DNA of 14,835 nt, taken from contig CAYLZH010000111.1 in the NCBI GenBank assembly GCA_964388245.1, positions 1 to 14,835 on the forward strand. The letters are read 5' to 3'. Under the pieces are notes generated by a model that saw nothing but the letters and a program-made list of their open reading frames with translations, had not been told where the DNA came from and ran no database searches. Origin of the DNA: JAIOYV01 sp964388245 (GTDB lineage Bacteria; Bacteroidota; Bacteroidia; Bacteroidales; M50B96). Position numbers and translations under genes: made by a program. Each line of letters opens with the position of its first letter. Within the stretch, counting starts at the first letter, position 1. Positions 6,974-14,300 of the stretch are shown piece by piece.

Positions 6974-9373
6974 ATGAGCGAAACAACAGAAAACCAATGC
7001 ATACACTGTGGCGAGGATTGTGGGAAATATCCTATAGAATGGGAGGATAAAATTTTCTGTTGTCATGGTTGCAAGACCGTTTATCAGATGCTCAATCAAA
7101 ACAAGCTATTTAAGTATTACGAGATTGAATCCACCCCGGGGATTAAGGTCGATAAACAAGAGCTTGGAAATAAGTATGCTTTTCTCGACCTCGACGACAT
7201 AAAAGAAAAGGTGCTGGACTTTTCCGAGGGGGATATTTCAAAGGTTACACTTTTTATACCTGCAATTCATTGTAGTAGCTGTATCTGGCTGCTTGAGAAC
7301 ATGCATCAACTCAATAAAGGGATAAGGTCTTCGCTTGTGAACTTTACTAAAAAAGAAACATCGGTAACTTTTAACCATACTGAAATAAGCTTGCGTGAAT
7401 TGGTTGAGCTATTGGCTTCAATTCATTACATCCCACAAATTAATCTCGATAAAATCGATTCGAAAGGAAAAAAGGCAAGCAATAAGAGTTTACTCATAAA
7501 AGTTGGGATTGCGGGATTTGCTTTCGGGAATATCATGTTGCTTAGCATGCCCGAATACCTTTCAATTGGTGAGGGTATCGAAGCGAGTTTTCGTGATTTT
7601 TTTGGCTATCTCAACATTATTCTTTCCATACCTGTCTTATTGTATAGCAGTAATGAGTATTGGTTATCCGCCTTTAAAAATCTGCGGCATAAAATGATAA
7701 ACATTGATATGCCCATTACCCTGGGAATACTTGCGTTATTTTTTCAAAGCTTGTACGAAATTCTTTCGGGTACCGGGGCCGGTTATCTCGATTCATTTGC
7801 CGGATTTATTTTCTTTTTGTTGATAGGAAAATGGTACCAGAACAAAACCTATCAGGCTCTGGCATTTGACAGGGATTACAAATCCTATTTTCCGGTAGCT
7901 GTAAGTAAAATAACCAACAATGGAGAGGAAAGCACACCTTTAAAAAACCTGGGCATAGGAGACCGGATTTTGATACGGAACCAGGAACTTATTCCCACTG
8001 ATGGAATAGTTGCCAAAGGACACGGAAATATCGATTATTCCTTTGTTTCAGGAGAGTCAATACCTGTGTCGAAAGGAGAAGGAGATGTTGTTTATGCTGG
8101 TGGGAAACAGATAGGTAGCGCCATTGAAATCGAGATTAAAAAGGATGTAGCACAGAGCCAATTAACCCAGTTATGGAACCAGCATATCAATCAGGAAAAA
8201 CGTGAATCGCGCATCAACTCAATCATCGACAGGTTGAGTAGAAACTTTACCATTGCCGTGTTAATTATTTCCAGCATAACAGCTATATTCTGGTATATCG
8301 TTGATTCATCAATAGCCATAGTTGCATTTACATCTGTACTGATAGTGGCATGTCCATGTGCCGTTGCTTTGTCGCTACCCTTTACTTTTGGAACAACGAT
8401 GCGAATTTTCGGACATAAAGGATTTTACCTGAAAAATACCGATGTTGTGGAGCGATTGACAAGAATTGATACTGTAGTCTTTGATAAAACAGGCACTATA
8501 ACCTATAGTCGCTCAAAAAATGTTAAACTCGAAGAAGGTAGCCTTAGTGATGATGACAGGATTGCCATCCATTCACTGGCCAGGCAGTCTGCGCATCCGT
8601 TAAGTGCGGCTGTTTTCGAATATTTCTCCGATGTCGATATTACCGATGTTCAGGATTTCATGGAGATTCCATCGGCAGGTATTAAAGGAATTGTGAATGG
8701 CCGGACCATCCGGCTCGGATCACGGGAATTCATCCTTCAGGAAAAAGATAACGACGATGCTTTTGCCTCTGAGGTGTATGTGTCAATCGATCATAACTTT
8801 ATTGCGCGTTTTACGATCAGGAATAAATACAGGAAAGGGATTGAAAAAGTAATTAACAGCCTGAATGGATTAACTTCATTGCATTTGATTTCAGGTGATA
8901 ATGATACGGAAAGAAGTACCCTGAATTCCTTTTTTGGAAGCGATGAAAACATTTACTTTAACCAGTCGCCTACAGAAAAACTTGAGTATATCACCAATCT
9001 GAAAAAAGCGGAGAAGGATGTATTAATGATTGGTGATGGCCTTAACGATGCTGGTGCATTGAATGCTGCTCAGGTGGGGATTTCAATTGCCGATGATGTC
9101 TATCAGTTTTCACCTGCCTGTGATGCGATTTTAGAAGCTAAACAATTCGATAAACTGGTCGATTTCATCAGATTTTCGAAAATAGCTATGAAAGTGGTTA
9201 AAGCCAGTTTTGGACTATCCATACTCTATAATCTGATTGGATTGGCATTTGCTGTACAAGGATTACTTTCTCCAATTGTTGCGGCCATCCTCATGCCATT
9301 AAGTTCAGTTAGTGTTGTAGCTTTTGTAACCTTTACAACACGTGTGCTGGCAAAAAGGAAAATGAGGGAATAG
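6974..9373 (+). CDS. ccoI: CcoI/FixI-type copper-translocating P-type ATPase
   Basis: Inner-membrane P1B-type ATPase; CcoI/FixI members export Cu(I) across the membrane to metallate cbb3 cytochrome oxidase. From the ATG (799 residues): a Cys-rich N-terminal domain, CIHCGEDC (Cys9, 12, 16) and CCHGC (Cys29, 30, 33); an HMA-like domain with AIHCSSC (Cys100, Cys103); then membrane helices from about residue 175. Catalytic features are the actuator loop SGES (359-362), the membrane metal-binding CPC (460-462), the phosphorylated Asp504 in DKTGT, the nucleotide-domain HP (541-542), GDGLND (687-692), and the late-helix YN and MPLSSVSVV motifs. All key residues are present. An upstream TTG (6956) would add six residues but overlaps the promoter element. 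The neighbouring ccoS and ccoNOP genes are absent on both sides, so the partner oxidase must be elsewhere or the pump serves another role; the symbol rests on domain architecture. Confidence 0.88.
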   Translation: MSETTENQCIHCGEDCGKYPIEWEDKIFCCHGCKTVYQMLNQNKLFKYYEIESTPGIKVDKQELGNKYAFLDLDDIKEKVLDFSEGDISKVTLFIPAIHCSSCIWLLENMHQLNKGIRSSLVNFTKKETSVTFNHTEISLRELVELLASIHYIPQINLDKIDSKGKKASNKSLLIKVGIAGFAFGNIMLLSMPEYLSIGEGIEASFRDFFGYLNIILSIPVLLYSSNEYWLSAFKNLRHKMINIDMPITLGILALFFQSLYEILSGTGAGYLDSFAGFIFFLLIGKWYQNKTYQALAFDRDYKSYFPVAVSKITNNGEESTPLKNLGIGDRILIRNQELIPTDGIVAKGHGNIDYSFVSGESIPVSKGEGDVVYAGGKQIGSAIEIEIKKDVAQSQLTQLWNQHINQEKRESRINSIIDRLSRNFTIAVLIISSITAIFWYIVDSSIAIVAFTSVLIVACPCAVALSLPFTFGTTMRIFGHKGFYLKNTDVVERLTRIDTVVFDKTGTITYSRSKNVKLEEGSLSDDDRIAIHSLARQSAHPLSAAVFEYFSDVDITDVQDFMEIPSAGIKGIVNGRTIRLGSREFILQEKDNDDAFASEVYVSIDHNFIARFTIRNKYRKGIEKVINSLNGLTSLHLISGDNDTERSTLNSFFGSDENIYFNQSPTEKLEYITNLKKAEKDVLMIGDGLNDAGALNAAQVGISIADDVYQFSPACDAILEAKQFDKLVDFIRFSKIAMKVVKASFGLSILYNLIGLAFAVQGLLSPIVAAILMPLSSVSVVAFVTFTTRVLAKRKMRE

Positions 9374-9558
9374 GATTATTAAATTTTATCCCCAACCACC
9401 AGCATTTATTTATTAAACATTAGTCGCCTCATTACTACTATTCTGTTGAAAATTCAATCTGACTTTTTTAACTCGTTGGTATTTAGGAGTGCTAAGGGAA
9501 ACAAAATTCCGTATGTTCTACACCTGTCCTTAATTATAGAAATAAATAGCCTTTTACT

Positions 9559-9566
9559 TATATTTG
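9559..9566 (+). promoter_or_regulatory. -7 element for the DUF1538/P-II operon
   Basis: TATATTTG is an exact TANNTTTG match 26 bases before the ATG at 9592. It lies in a 218-base gap after the ATPase gene, in which I saw no terminator hairpin and no small ccoS-like gene. The -33 box is not evident. This is the best promoter candidate for the four-gene block 9592-11987. Confidence 0.5.
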
Positions 9567-9591
9567 TGCATTATTCAGGATTGTACAATTA

Positions 9592-10335
9592 ATGAGTCAC
9601 AAAAAATATATAGTCAAAATTCTCCGAAAGCTACAGCTGGCTTTAACAGATTTGATCCCGATAATTGCTGTCATTGTTTTTTTTCAGACTGTTGTTATTC
9701 GGCAGCCATTTCCAGAAATTACGGAGATCATACTTGGTTTTTTGTTCGTAGTATTGGGATTGATGCTTTTTATTGAAGGCTTAGAAATTAGCCTGTTCCC
9801 AATTGGCGAAACCATGGCCTATGCATTAACAAAAAAAGGAAGCTTGTTTTGGTTGATGATTTTTGCCTTTGCACTTGGCTTTTCTACAACAATTGCCGAA
9901 CCTGCCCTGATTGCAGTGGCAAATGAAGCATCCGTAATATCTTCGGGTGCAGGCTTAATTGAAGACAATCAAAAAACCATGAACCAATATGCAATGGGTT
10001 TACGGTTGTCCGTTGCATTTTCGGTTGGAATGGCAATTGTTATTGGTGTAATTCGTATCCTCAAGGGCTGGCCCCTATATTATTTAATTATCGGAGGATA
10101 TGTATTAGTAATGTTGATGACCTACATTGCTCCTGAAGAGATTATCGGTCTTGCTTATGATGCAGGAGGTGTAACTACTTCCACAATTACAGTTCCCTTG
10201 GTAACAGCTTTGGGAGTAGGACTTGCCACAGTTATAAAAGGCCGTAGTCCATTGGTAGATGGTTTTGGCCTGATTGCGTTTGCCTCGCTTCTGCCGATGA
10301 TTTTTGTAATGGCCTATGGCCTGTTTTGGTTTTAA
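9592..10335 (+). CDS. DUF1538 family integral membrane protein, first copy
   Basis: A 247-residue, very hydrophobic protein of the DUF1538 family (PF07556); function not established. About seven or eight membrane segments can be drawn. Recognisable blocks are the first helix ending in FFQTVVIRQPFP (30-41), GLMLFIEGLEISLFPIG (56-72), GFSTTIAEPALIAVA (96-110), LAYDAGGVTTSTITVP (187-202), ALGVGLATVIKGRSP (206-220) and DGFGLIAFASLLP (223-235). The Thr-Thr pairs followed by Pro in two different segments look like two related re-entrant or broken helices, as in transporters built from an internal duplication. It is followed 15 bases later by a second DUF1538 gene of the same layout, and then by P-II and CBS genes. 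I infer half of a two-part transporter or channel. DUF1538 proteins with both halves fused are, from memory, also known. Confidence 0.85.
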   Translation: MSHKKYIVKILRKLQLALTDLIPIIAVIVFFQTVVIRQPFPEITEIILGFLFVVLGLMLFIEGLEISLFPIGETMAYALTKKGSLFWLMIFAFALGFSTTIAEPALIAVANEASVISSGAGLIEDNQKTMNQYAMGLRLSVAFSVGMAIVIGVIRILKGWPLYYLIIGGYVLVMLMTYIAPEEIIGLAYDAGGVTTSTITVPLVTALGVGLATVIKGRSPLVDGFGLIAFASLLPMIFVMAYGLFWF

Positions 10336-10350
10336 TAATGAGAATAGCTA

Positions 10351-11139
10351 ATGATTGAATATTTGATGGATATCGTTTTGGTCTTGCTTTACACGATGAG
10401 AGATGTGCTGCCAATCCTGGTATTGATCATTTTTTTCCAGTTGGTTGTAGTAAGGCAGCCCATACCTCATTTAAAAAAAGTAATTCTGGGTGGAGTATAT
10501 GTTATAATTGGCCTAACCTTGTTCCTTGTAGGATTGGAAAAGGCCCTTTTCCCGGTAGGAAAGATTATGGCTGAGCAATTAACCGATCCGGCTTTTATTG
10601 GAATATCGATTGATGAACAGGTAAATGTGTGGTCGTATTACTGGATTTATATTTTTGCTGCAACCATTGGCTTTGCCACAACAATTGCTGAACCTTCGCT
10701 TATTGCAGTTGCCATTAAAGCAGAAGAGGTTTCAGCGGGAACTATCAGTACATGGGGCCTTCGAATTACGGTAGCAATTGGTGTAGCTTTGGCTTTGGCC
10801 CTTGGTACATTTAGGATTGTAAGCGGAACAGCTTTGTATATTTATATAATGGTGGGTTATATTATTGTTATAATTCAAACCATATTTACACCTAAAAATC
10901 TCATTGCTTTAGCTTACGATTCAGGCGGGGTTACCACTTCTACAGTTACAGTTCCCATTGTGGCCGCCCTGGGATTGGGTCTGTCCAGTGCAGTACCCGG
11001 AAGAAACCCCGCAATAGATGGATTTGGCTTGATCGCTTTTGCCAGCTTGTTTCCGATTATTACAGTTTTAGGATACGCTCAATTTATGGAATTGAAGATT
11101 CGATTATTAAACTTTAAAATAAATAGAAATGCAGTTTAA
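10351..11139 (+). CDS. DUF1538 family integral membrane protein, second copy
   Basis: 262 residues, clearly homologous to the preceding gene: FFQLVVVRQPIP (28-39), GLTLFLVGLEKALFPVG (54-70), GFATTIAEPSLIAVA (107-121), LAYDSGGVTTSTVTVP (187-202), ALGLGL (206-211), PGRNPAIDGFGLIAFASLFP (216-235). The motifs shared by the two copies are nearly identical while the linking loops differ; for example this copy has a longer loop at about 78-97 (TDPAFIGISIDEQ). This suggests an old duplication kept under selection as a heterodimer. A basic tail (LKIRLLNFKINRN, 248-260) follows the last helix and overlaps the P-II start by 11 bases, so translation of the two is coupled. A cytosolic positive tail could be a docking site for the P-II protein; that is inference. 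Confidence 0.85.
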   Translation: MIEYLMDIVLVLLYTMRDVLPILVLIIFFQLVVVRQPIPHLKKVILGGVYVIIGLTLFLVGLEKALFPVGKIMAEQLTDPAFIGISIDEQVNVWSYYWIYIFAATIGFATTIAEPSLIAVAIKAEEVSAGTISTWGLRITVAIGVALALALGTFRIVSGTALYIYIMVGYIIVIIQTIFTPKNLIALAYDSGGVTTSTVTVPIVAALGLGLSSAVPGRNPAIDGFGLIAFASLFPIITVLGYAQFMELKIRLLNFKINRNAV

Positions 11140-11476
11140 ATTAATTATGGCTTTTGTCAAACCAAGTGTTACTGACAATGTTATTGATGCGATGAAAAAA
11201 GCCGGTGCTACTGGAGCTACCGTCATTCCTGGCAGGGGAACAGGTATCCATGATGAAAAATCCTTTTTAGGCCTCAGCATAGAGGATCAAACTGACATTA
11301 TTGTATTCCTTGTTGAAGAGCACGTAGTAGAGAACCTAATGGAAGTTATTCAGTTGGCAGGAAAATTTGATGAGCCAGGCACAGGTATTGCTTTTGTTAT
11401 ACCTATTGAGCATGCTGCTGGCTTGGCAAGTCAAATGAAAAGGTTTAAAAATCAGGCTCGGGATCAATTTCTTTAA
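11129..11476 (+). CDS. Divergent P-II (GlnB-like) family regulatory protein
   Basis: A 115-residue soluble protein with the ferredoxin-like P-II layout: FKLIMAFVKPSVTDNVIDAM (3-22) as first strand and helix, GATGATVIPGRGTG (26-39) leading into the T-loop, TDIIVFLVEEHVVENLMEVI (55-74), and AGKFDEPGTGIAFVIPIE (77-94) at the B-loop and last strand. P-II proteins are trimers that bind ATP or ADP and other effectors and plug or regulate membrane transporters. Several canonical features are missing. The T-loop is short (about 38-54) and has no Tyr at the uridylylation position. The B-loop has AGKFDEPGTG instead of TGxxGDG. The C-terminal RTGE-type segment is replaced by a basic tail (MKRFKNQARDQ). 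It is therefore a transporter-specific P-II relative rather than GlnB/GlnK. Its start overlaps the second DUF1538 gene, strongly implying that it controls that transporter. Confidence 0.85.
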   Translation: MQFKLIMAFVKPSVTDNVIDAMKKAGATGATVIPGRGTGIHDEKSFLGLSIEDQTDIIVFLVEEHVVENLMEVIQLAGKFDEPGTGIAFVIPIEHAAGLASQMKRFKNQARDQFL

Positions 11477-11585
11477 CCCAATCGATATGGATCATTTAGC
11501 TATTGAATTGAATAAACAGTGGGCTTGCACATTGTATATTACTTAGAATTTATACTAATATCATTACAAAAAATTAAAAATAAAC

Positions 11586-11987
11586 ATGAAAACAAAAAGA
11601 AGTTACCAAAGTGCCAAGGAGGTAATGACTGAAAAAATCGTTTTTGTTGATTGCATGGCAACTGCAGGTGAGGCAGTAGAAATTATGCGCAAAGAGAAGG
11701 TCGAAGCACTTATTGTTAATAAACGAAATCCACAAGATGCCTATGGAATAGTGCTGATACATGATTTTATCAAAGGGGTGATTATTCCAGATAAAACTTC
11801 AGAAGAAGTGAATGTATTTGAAATAATGACTAAACCCGTTATTAGTGTACCTGCCGATATGGAAGTTAGATACGTGGCAAACCTATTGATGAATGTTGGC
11901 TTACGATTGGCTCCTGTCGAAGAAAATGGTGAATATATCGGAATCATATCGCTTTCTGATTTAATATTGGGAAATCTTTTGTTTTAA
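11586..11987 (+). CDS. Two-CBS-domain protein
   Basis: 133 residues forming a single Bateman module. CBS1 runs from about AKEVMTEKIVFVDCMATAGE (10-29) to GIVLIHDFIKG; CBS2 runs from VFEIMTKPVISVPADMEVR (77-95) to GEYIGIISLSDLI. CBS pairs bind adenine nucleotides (AMP, ADP, ATP, SAM or cyclic dinucleotides, depending on the protein) and regulate attached or partner proteins. There is no enzymatic or membrane domain here, so it should act in trans. It lies 109 bases after the P-II gene in the same direction, with no terminator in the gap, so it is probably part of the same transcription unit; a separate weak promoter cannot be excluded. I infer that it is a second nucleotide-sensing input to the DUF1538 pair. 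The partner is not proven by sequence. Confidence 0.85.
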   Translation: MKTKRSYQSAKEVMTEKIVFVDCMATAGEAVEIMRKEKVEALIVNKRNPQDAYGIVLIHDFIKGVIIPDKTSEEVNVFEIMTKPVISVPADMEVRYVANLLMNVGLRLAPVEENGEYIGIISLSDLILGNLLF

Positions 11988-12126
11988 TATTCAGCACGAA
12001 CTCAAATCACACCATGCAAATTCAAGAATAGTTGTTGCTTCAAATTTATTTTTACTGGATTATCAAATTGAGAGGTTATCTAAATAACTTCCACAAAACA
12101 AATTTATAGAAGCCTTTATAATAAGA

Positions 12127-12168
12127 GATTCCGAACGAAGTGAAGAATCCTTTGGTGATATTCTTCGC
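12127..12168. repeat. REP-like intergenic hairpin element
   Basis: GATTCCGAACGAAGTGAAG (12127-12145) begins an element that can fold in two exclusive ways. GATTC (12127-12131) can pair with GAATC (12145-12149), or GTGAAGAAT (12140-12148) can pair with ATTCTTCGC (12160-12168), a nine-pair stem with one T-G wobble and an 11-base loop. The core GAACGAAGTGAAGAATC resembles a short sequence that I recall recurring between genes in many Bacteroidota genomes. It lies in the gap between two converging genes, a usual place for such elements. A genome-wide count would confirm or reject the repeat call. Confidence 0.45.
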
Positions 12169-12201
12169 CAATAAAAAAACTTAAATGTGCAATTTCTTTT
12201 A

Positions 12202-12218
12202 AAGCTGTTGAATAGCTT
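12202..12218 (-). terminator. Weak hairpin after the antiporter gene
   Basis: Five base pairs, AAGCT (12202-12206) with AGCTT (12214-12218), around a seven-base loop, about 37 bases past the antiporter stop on the minus strand, with A/T-rich flanks and a T run further on (GTTTTTTTATT near 12172-12182 read in reverse). It may help end antiporter transcription. Stability is low. Confidence 0.3.
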
Positions 12219-12254
12219 ATATTTAAAATAATAGAAGGTTAGCGAATACAATAT

Positions 12255-14174
12255 TTACTCTAATCGGAGTCGAACGTGTTCAAGGCTTTCCGGCGAACCA
12301 ACTACTGTTACAATGTCCCCTTTACGCAAACGGGTGTAGCCATGTGAAATCATTACGTTACCGGATCTAATTATTGAAAGAATAAGAATATCGGATGGAA
12401 ATTGAATATTGCGCAAAGCAATGCCATGGATATTCGAACTTCGAACCTTAATGTCTATCGTGTCCTGATGACTATCCAGTCCTAAAAGTAATGAAGTTGC
12501 CATGGGCGATCGAACAAAATGATCCAATAAACTGACCATAGCCATATTGTGTTCAACAATTAGCGCATTCAACTCATGAAATTTATCGAAGTTTGCTCTA
12601 TCGTTAAGTCGTACTACCAAGTCTTTAGTGCCAAATTTCTCAAAGGCGATTTCACATATTTGCATGTTCTCTTCATCGGTAAGCATTGTAACAATAGCTT
12701 CGGCTTTATGAGCATTAATCCGTTCTAATTCGAGTTGCGATAAATCTTTTATCAACTTAATATCAATACCCTCAATTTCGTTTCCCAATTCGCTTCTACG
12801 CGTAACAATGTGTGGTATCCAGCCATGGCTTTCTAATTGCTTTGCCAGTGCCATAGATTGGTTTTCCCAACCAAAAATGTAAGCTTCACGATGCCCTTCA
12901 TACGCTTGAGGTTCCCCTCTTTTATGACTTTCTCCAACATAACTCAAAACCCATTTAAATAATGGTGGGCCAAATAGTTGATTAAGAACAATAACAGCAA
13001 TTAATATAGTTGCAATTTGTAGGCCCCAGATGGGAAAAGAATTTCCAACTACAGTAACTAAACCCAAACCTACACCAGCTTGCGTTACATAAGGCATCCA
13101 ACCATGTTTGTAAAATTTTGGAGGATCGCCTCCTAATCTGCCACCTATGAAGGATCCTATCATCATTGTAAATAAGCGAATAAAGAAAAACACAAGGGCA
13201 ATCAACCATGATTGTATTAAAATATCGATTGAAATGGAAGCACCTGTAAGCGTGAAAAAGGCTACATAAACCGGAAGGCTTGCATCATGGATTACTTTTT
13301 GAAAATCGATTCTAAAGCGACTAAAATTAGTTATTACAAAACTTGCCACAATACAGATAAGCAATGGTTCAATGTAAATTTCATGACCAATTAATTCGGG
13401 GCTATGTAATTTAACAAACGATGATAGTACATAAATTGAATAACCGGCAAGTAATACGAATAAGGCTTTGAAAATAGGTTTAAAATTCCATGATAGAAAC
13501 AATGCTATCAATTTCCCTAAACCAAAACCTAAACCAAACGAAAGCACTAAATCAATTGTTAGCCAATATACAGATGTAAAATCGAAATCCTGTGCAGTGG
13601 TTAGCGAGCTGGCTATCGAAAAACATATAGTAAACAAAATTATCACCAGGACATCCTTTACAACTGTTACACCCATCACGGTTTGTGTAAAAGGTCCTTT
13701 TGCCCTAACTTCATTAATTACTGCAATAGCAGAGGCAGGTGAACGGGCCACGAAAATGGTTCCGACTAAAATGGCAATTGCAATTCGTTCGTTGTTGGAC
13801 ATTGAAGCAAAAAATGGGATATAGGGTAACAAAAGAAAAACAGCAATACTACTTAACATAAAAGTAACGATAAGCTGTCCAAAGGTCATCCACCTTATGC
13901 TTTTTAAACGGCTGCGCAATTCGAGAAGATACAGTTCGTTTCCTGCCGCGAAAGCAATGAAAGCCAAAGCCGTTTCATTAACAAATTGCAGCTTTACAAT
14001 AGCTTCGGTTTTCAATAGTTGTAAGAAAAATGGCCCGGTAAGGATTCCAATAATCAATAAGCCGGTAATATGTGGCAGCTTAATTTTCAATGATAAGCGG
14101 GCTATTTGATTTGAGGCTACTGCAACAATTACAAAACCAACCACCCAAAATAATATTTCTCTTACATACTCCAT
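12255..14174 (-). CDS. CPA2-family cation:proton antiporter with C-terminal RCK (TrkA-type) regulatory domains
   Basis: 639 residues. The N-terminal ~410 residues are an antiporter membrane domain of the CPA2/KefB type with about 12 or 13 helices: LPHITGLLIIGILTGP (33-48), FIAFAAGNELYL (72-83), GTIFVARSPASAIAVINEV (138-156), VTVVKDVLVIILF (169-181) with the probable ion-binding Asp174, FFTLTGASI (306-314), and YVTQAGVGLGLV (362-373). The cytosolic part has an RCK_N/TrkA-N-like domain (about 430-560), in which the dinucleotide loop reads IFGWENQSMALA (433-444) instead of GxGxxG, and an RCK_C/TrkA-C domain (575-638, ending GDIVTVVGSPESLEHVRLRL). Such proteins exchange K+ or Na+ for H+; the ion cannot be assigned. 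It converges on the DUF1538/P-II/CBS block across a 267-base gap, and both may serve ion or pH homeostasis. The ATG at 14174 is preceded by promoter-like elements. Confidence 0.9.
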   Translation of the reverse strand: MEYVREILFWVVGFVIVAVASNQIARLSLKIKLPHITGLLIIGILTGPFFLQLLKTEAIVKLQFVNETALAFIAFAAGNELYLLELRSRLKSIRWMTFGQLIVTFMLSSIAVFLLLPYIPFFASMSNNERIAIAILVGTIFVARSPASAIAVINEVRAKGPFTQTVMGVTVVKDVLVIILFTICFSIASSLTTAQDFDFTSVYWLTIDLVLSFGLGFGLGKLIALFLSWNFKPIFKALFVLLAGYSIYVLSSFVKLHSPELIGHEIYIEPLLICIVASFVITNFSRFRIDFQKVIHDASLPVYVAFFTLTGASISIDILIQSWLIALVFFFIRLFTMMIGSFIGGRLGGDPPKFYKHGWMPYVTQAGVGLGLVTVVGNSFPIWGLQIATILIAVIVLNQLFGPPLFKWVLSYVGESHKRGEPQAYEGHREAYIFGWENQSMALAKQLESHGWIPHIVTRRSELGNEIEGIDIKLIKDLSQLELERINAHKAEAIVTMLTDEENMQICEIAFEKFGTKDLVVRLNDRANFDKFHELNALIVEHNMAMVSLLDHFVRSPMATSLLLGLDSHQDTIDIKVRSSNIHGIALRNIQFPSDILILSIIRSGNVMISHGYTRLRKGDIVTVVGSPESLEHVRLRLE

Positions 14175-14181
14175 AATCTTC

Positions 14182-14215
14182 TAAAGATAGCATTTTTGAT
14201 TTAAAATTGTTCAAA
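14182..14215 (-). promoter_or_regulatory. Candidate promoter of the antiporter gene
   Basis: On the minus strand, TTTG (14212-14215) is followed after 22 bases by TATCTTTA (14182-14189), one mismatch from TANNTTTG. The -7 box ends only seven bases before the ATG, so the message would be almost leaderless; another start or promoter is possible. Confidence 0.35.
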
Positions 14216-14225
14216 TATTTCGGTA

Positions 14226-14255
14226 TTGCATAGTGCATTTAAAAATGTATATTTG
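14226..14255 (+). promoter_or_regulatory. Bacteroidota-type promoter of the DUF2851 gene
   Basis: TTG (14226-14228), a 19-base spacer, then TATATTTG (14248-14255): a full match to TTG-N17/23-TANNTTTG. The ATG at 14301 is 45 bases downstream. It is the best-formed promoter in the window and a good sign that the genome is Bacteroidota. Confidence 0.65.
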
Positions 14256-14300
14256 AAGAAAGAATCATATCTGTTCGACAATTCAGACAATTGCGTTACA

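Noticed and set aside
9374..9591. A small ccoS gene after the copper ATPase
   Set aside because: No open frame with a ccoS-like membrane segment and no start/stop pair of the right size was found in this gap.
11487..11546. 19-codon frame (MDHLAIELNKQW...) between the P-II and CBS genes
   Set aside because: Very short, with no ribosome binding site and no recognisable features; consistent with chance in an AT-rich spacer.
12063..12251. 62-codon minus-strand frame between the antiporter and CBS genes
   Set aside because: It spans the REP-like hairpins, has biased Phe/Lys/Tyr composition from AT-rich DNA, and no family resemblance.
13468..13824. 118-codon plus-strand frame opposite the antiporter
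   Set aside because: Antisense shadow of the antiporter membrane domain; low-complexity Lys/Pro/Thr composition and no start signal.
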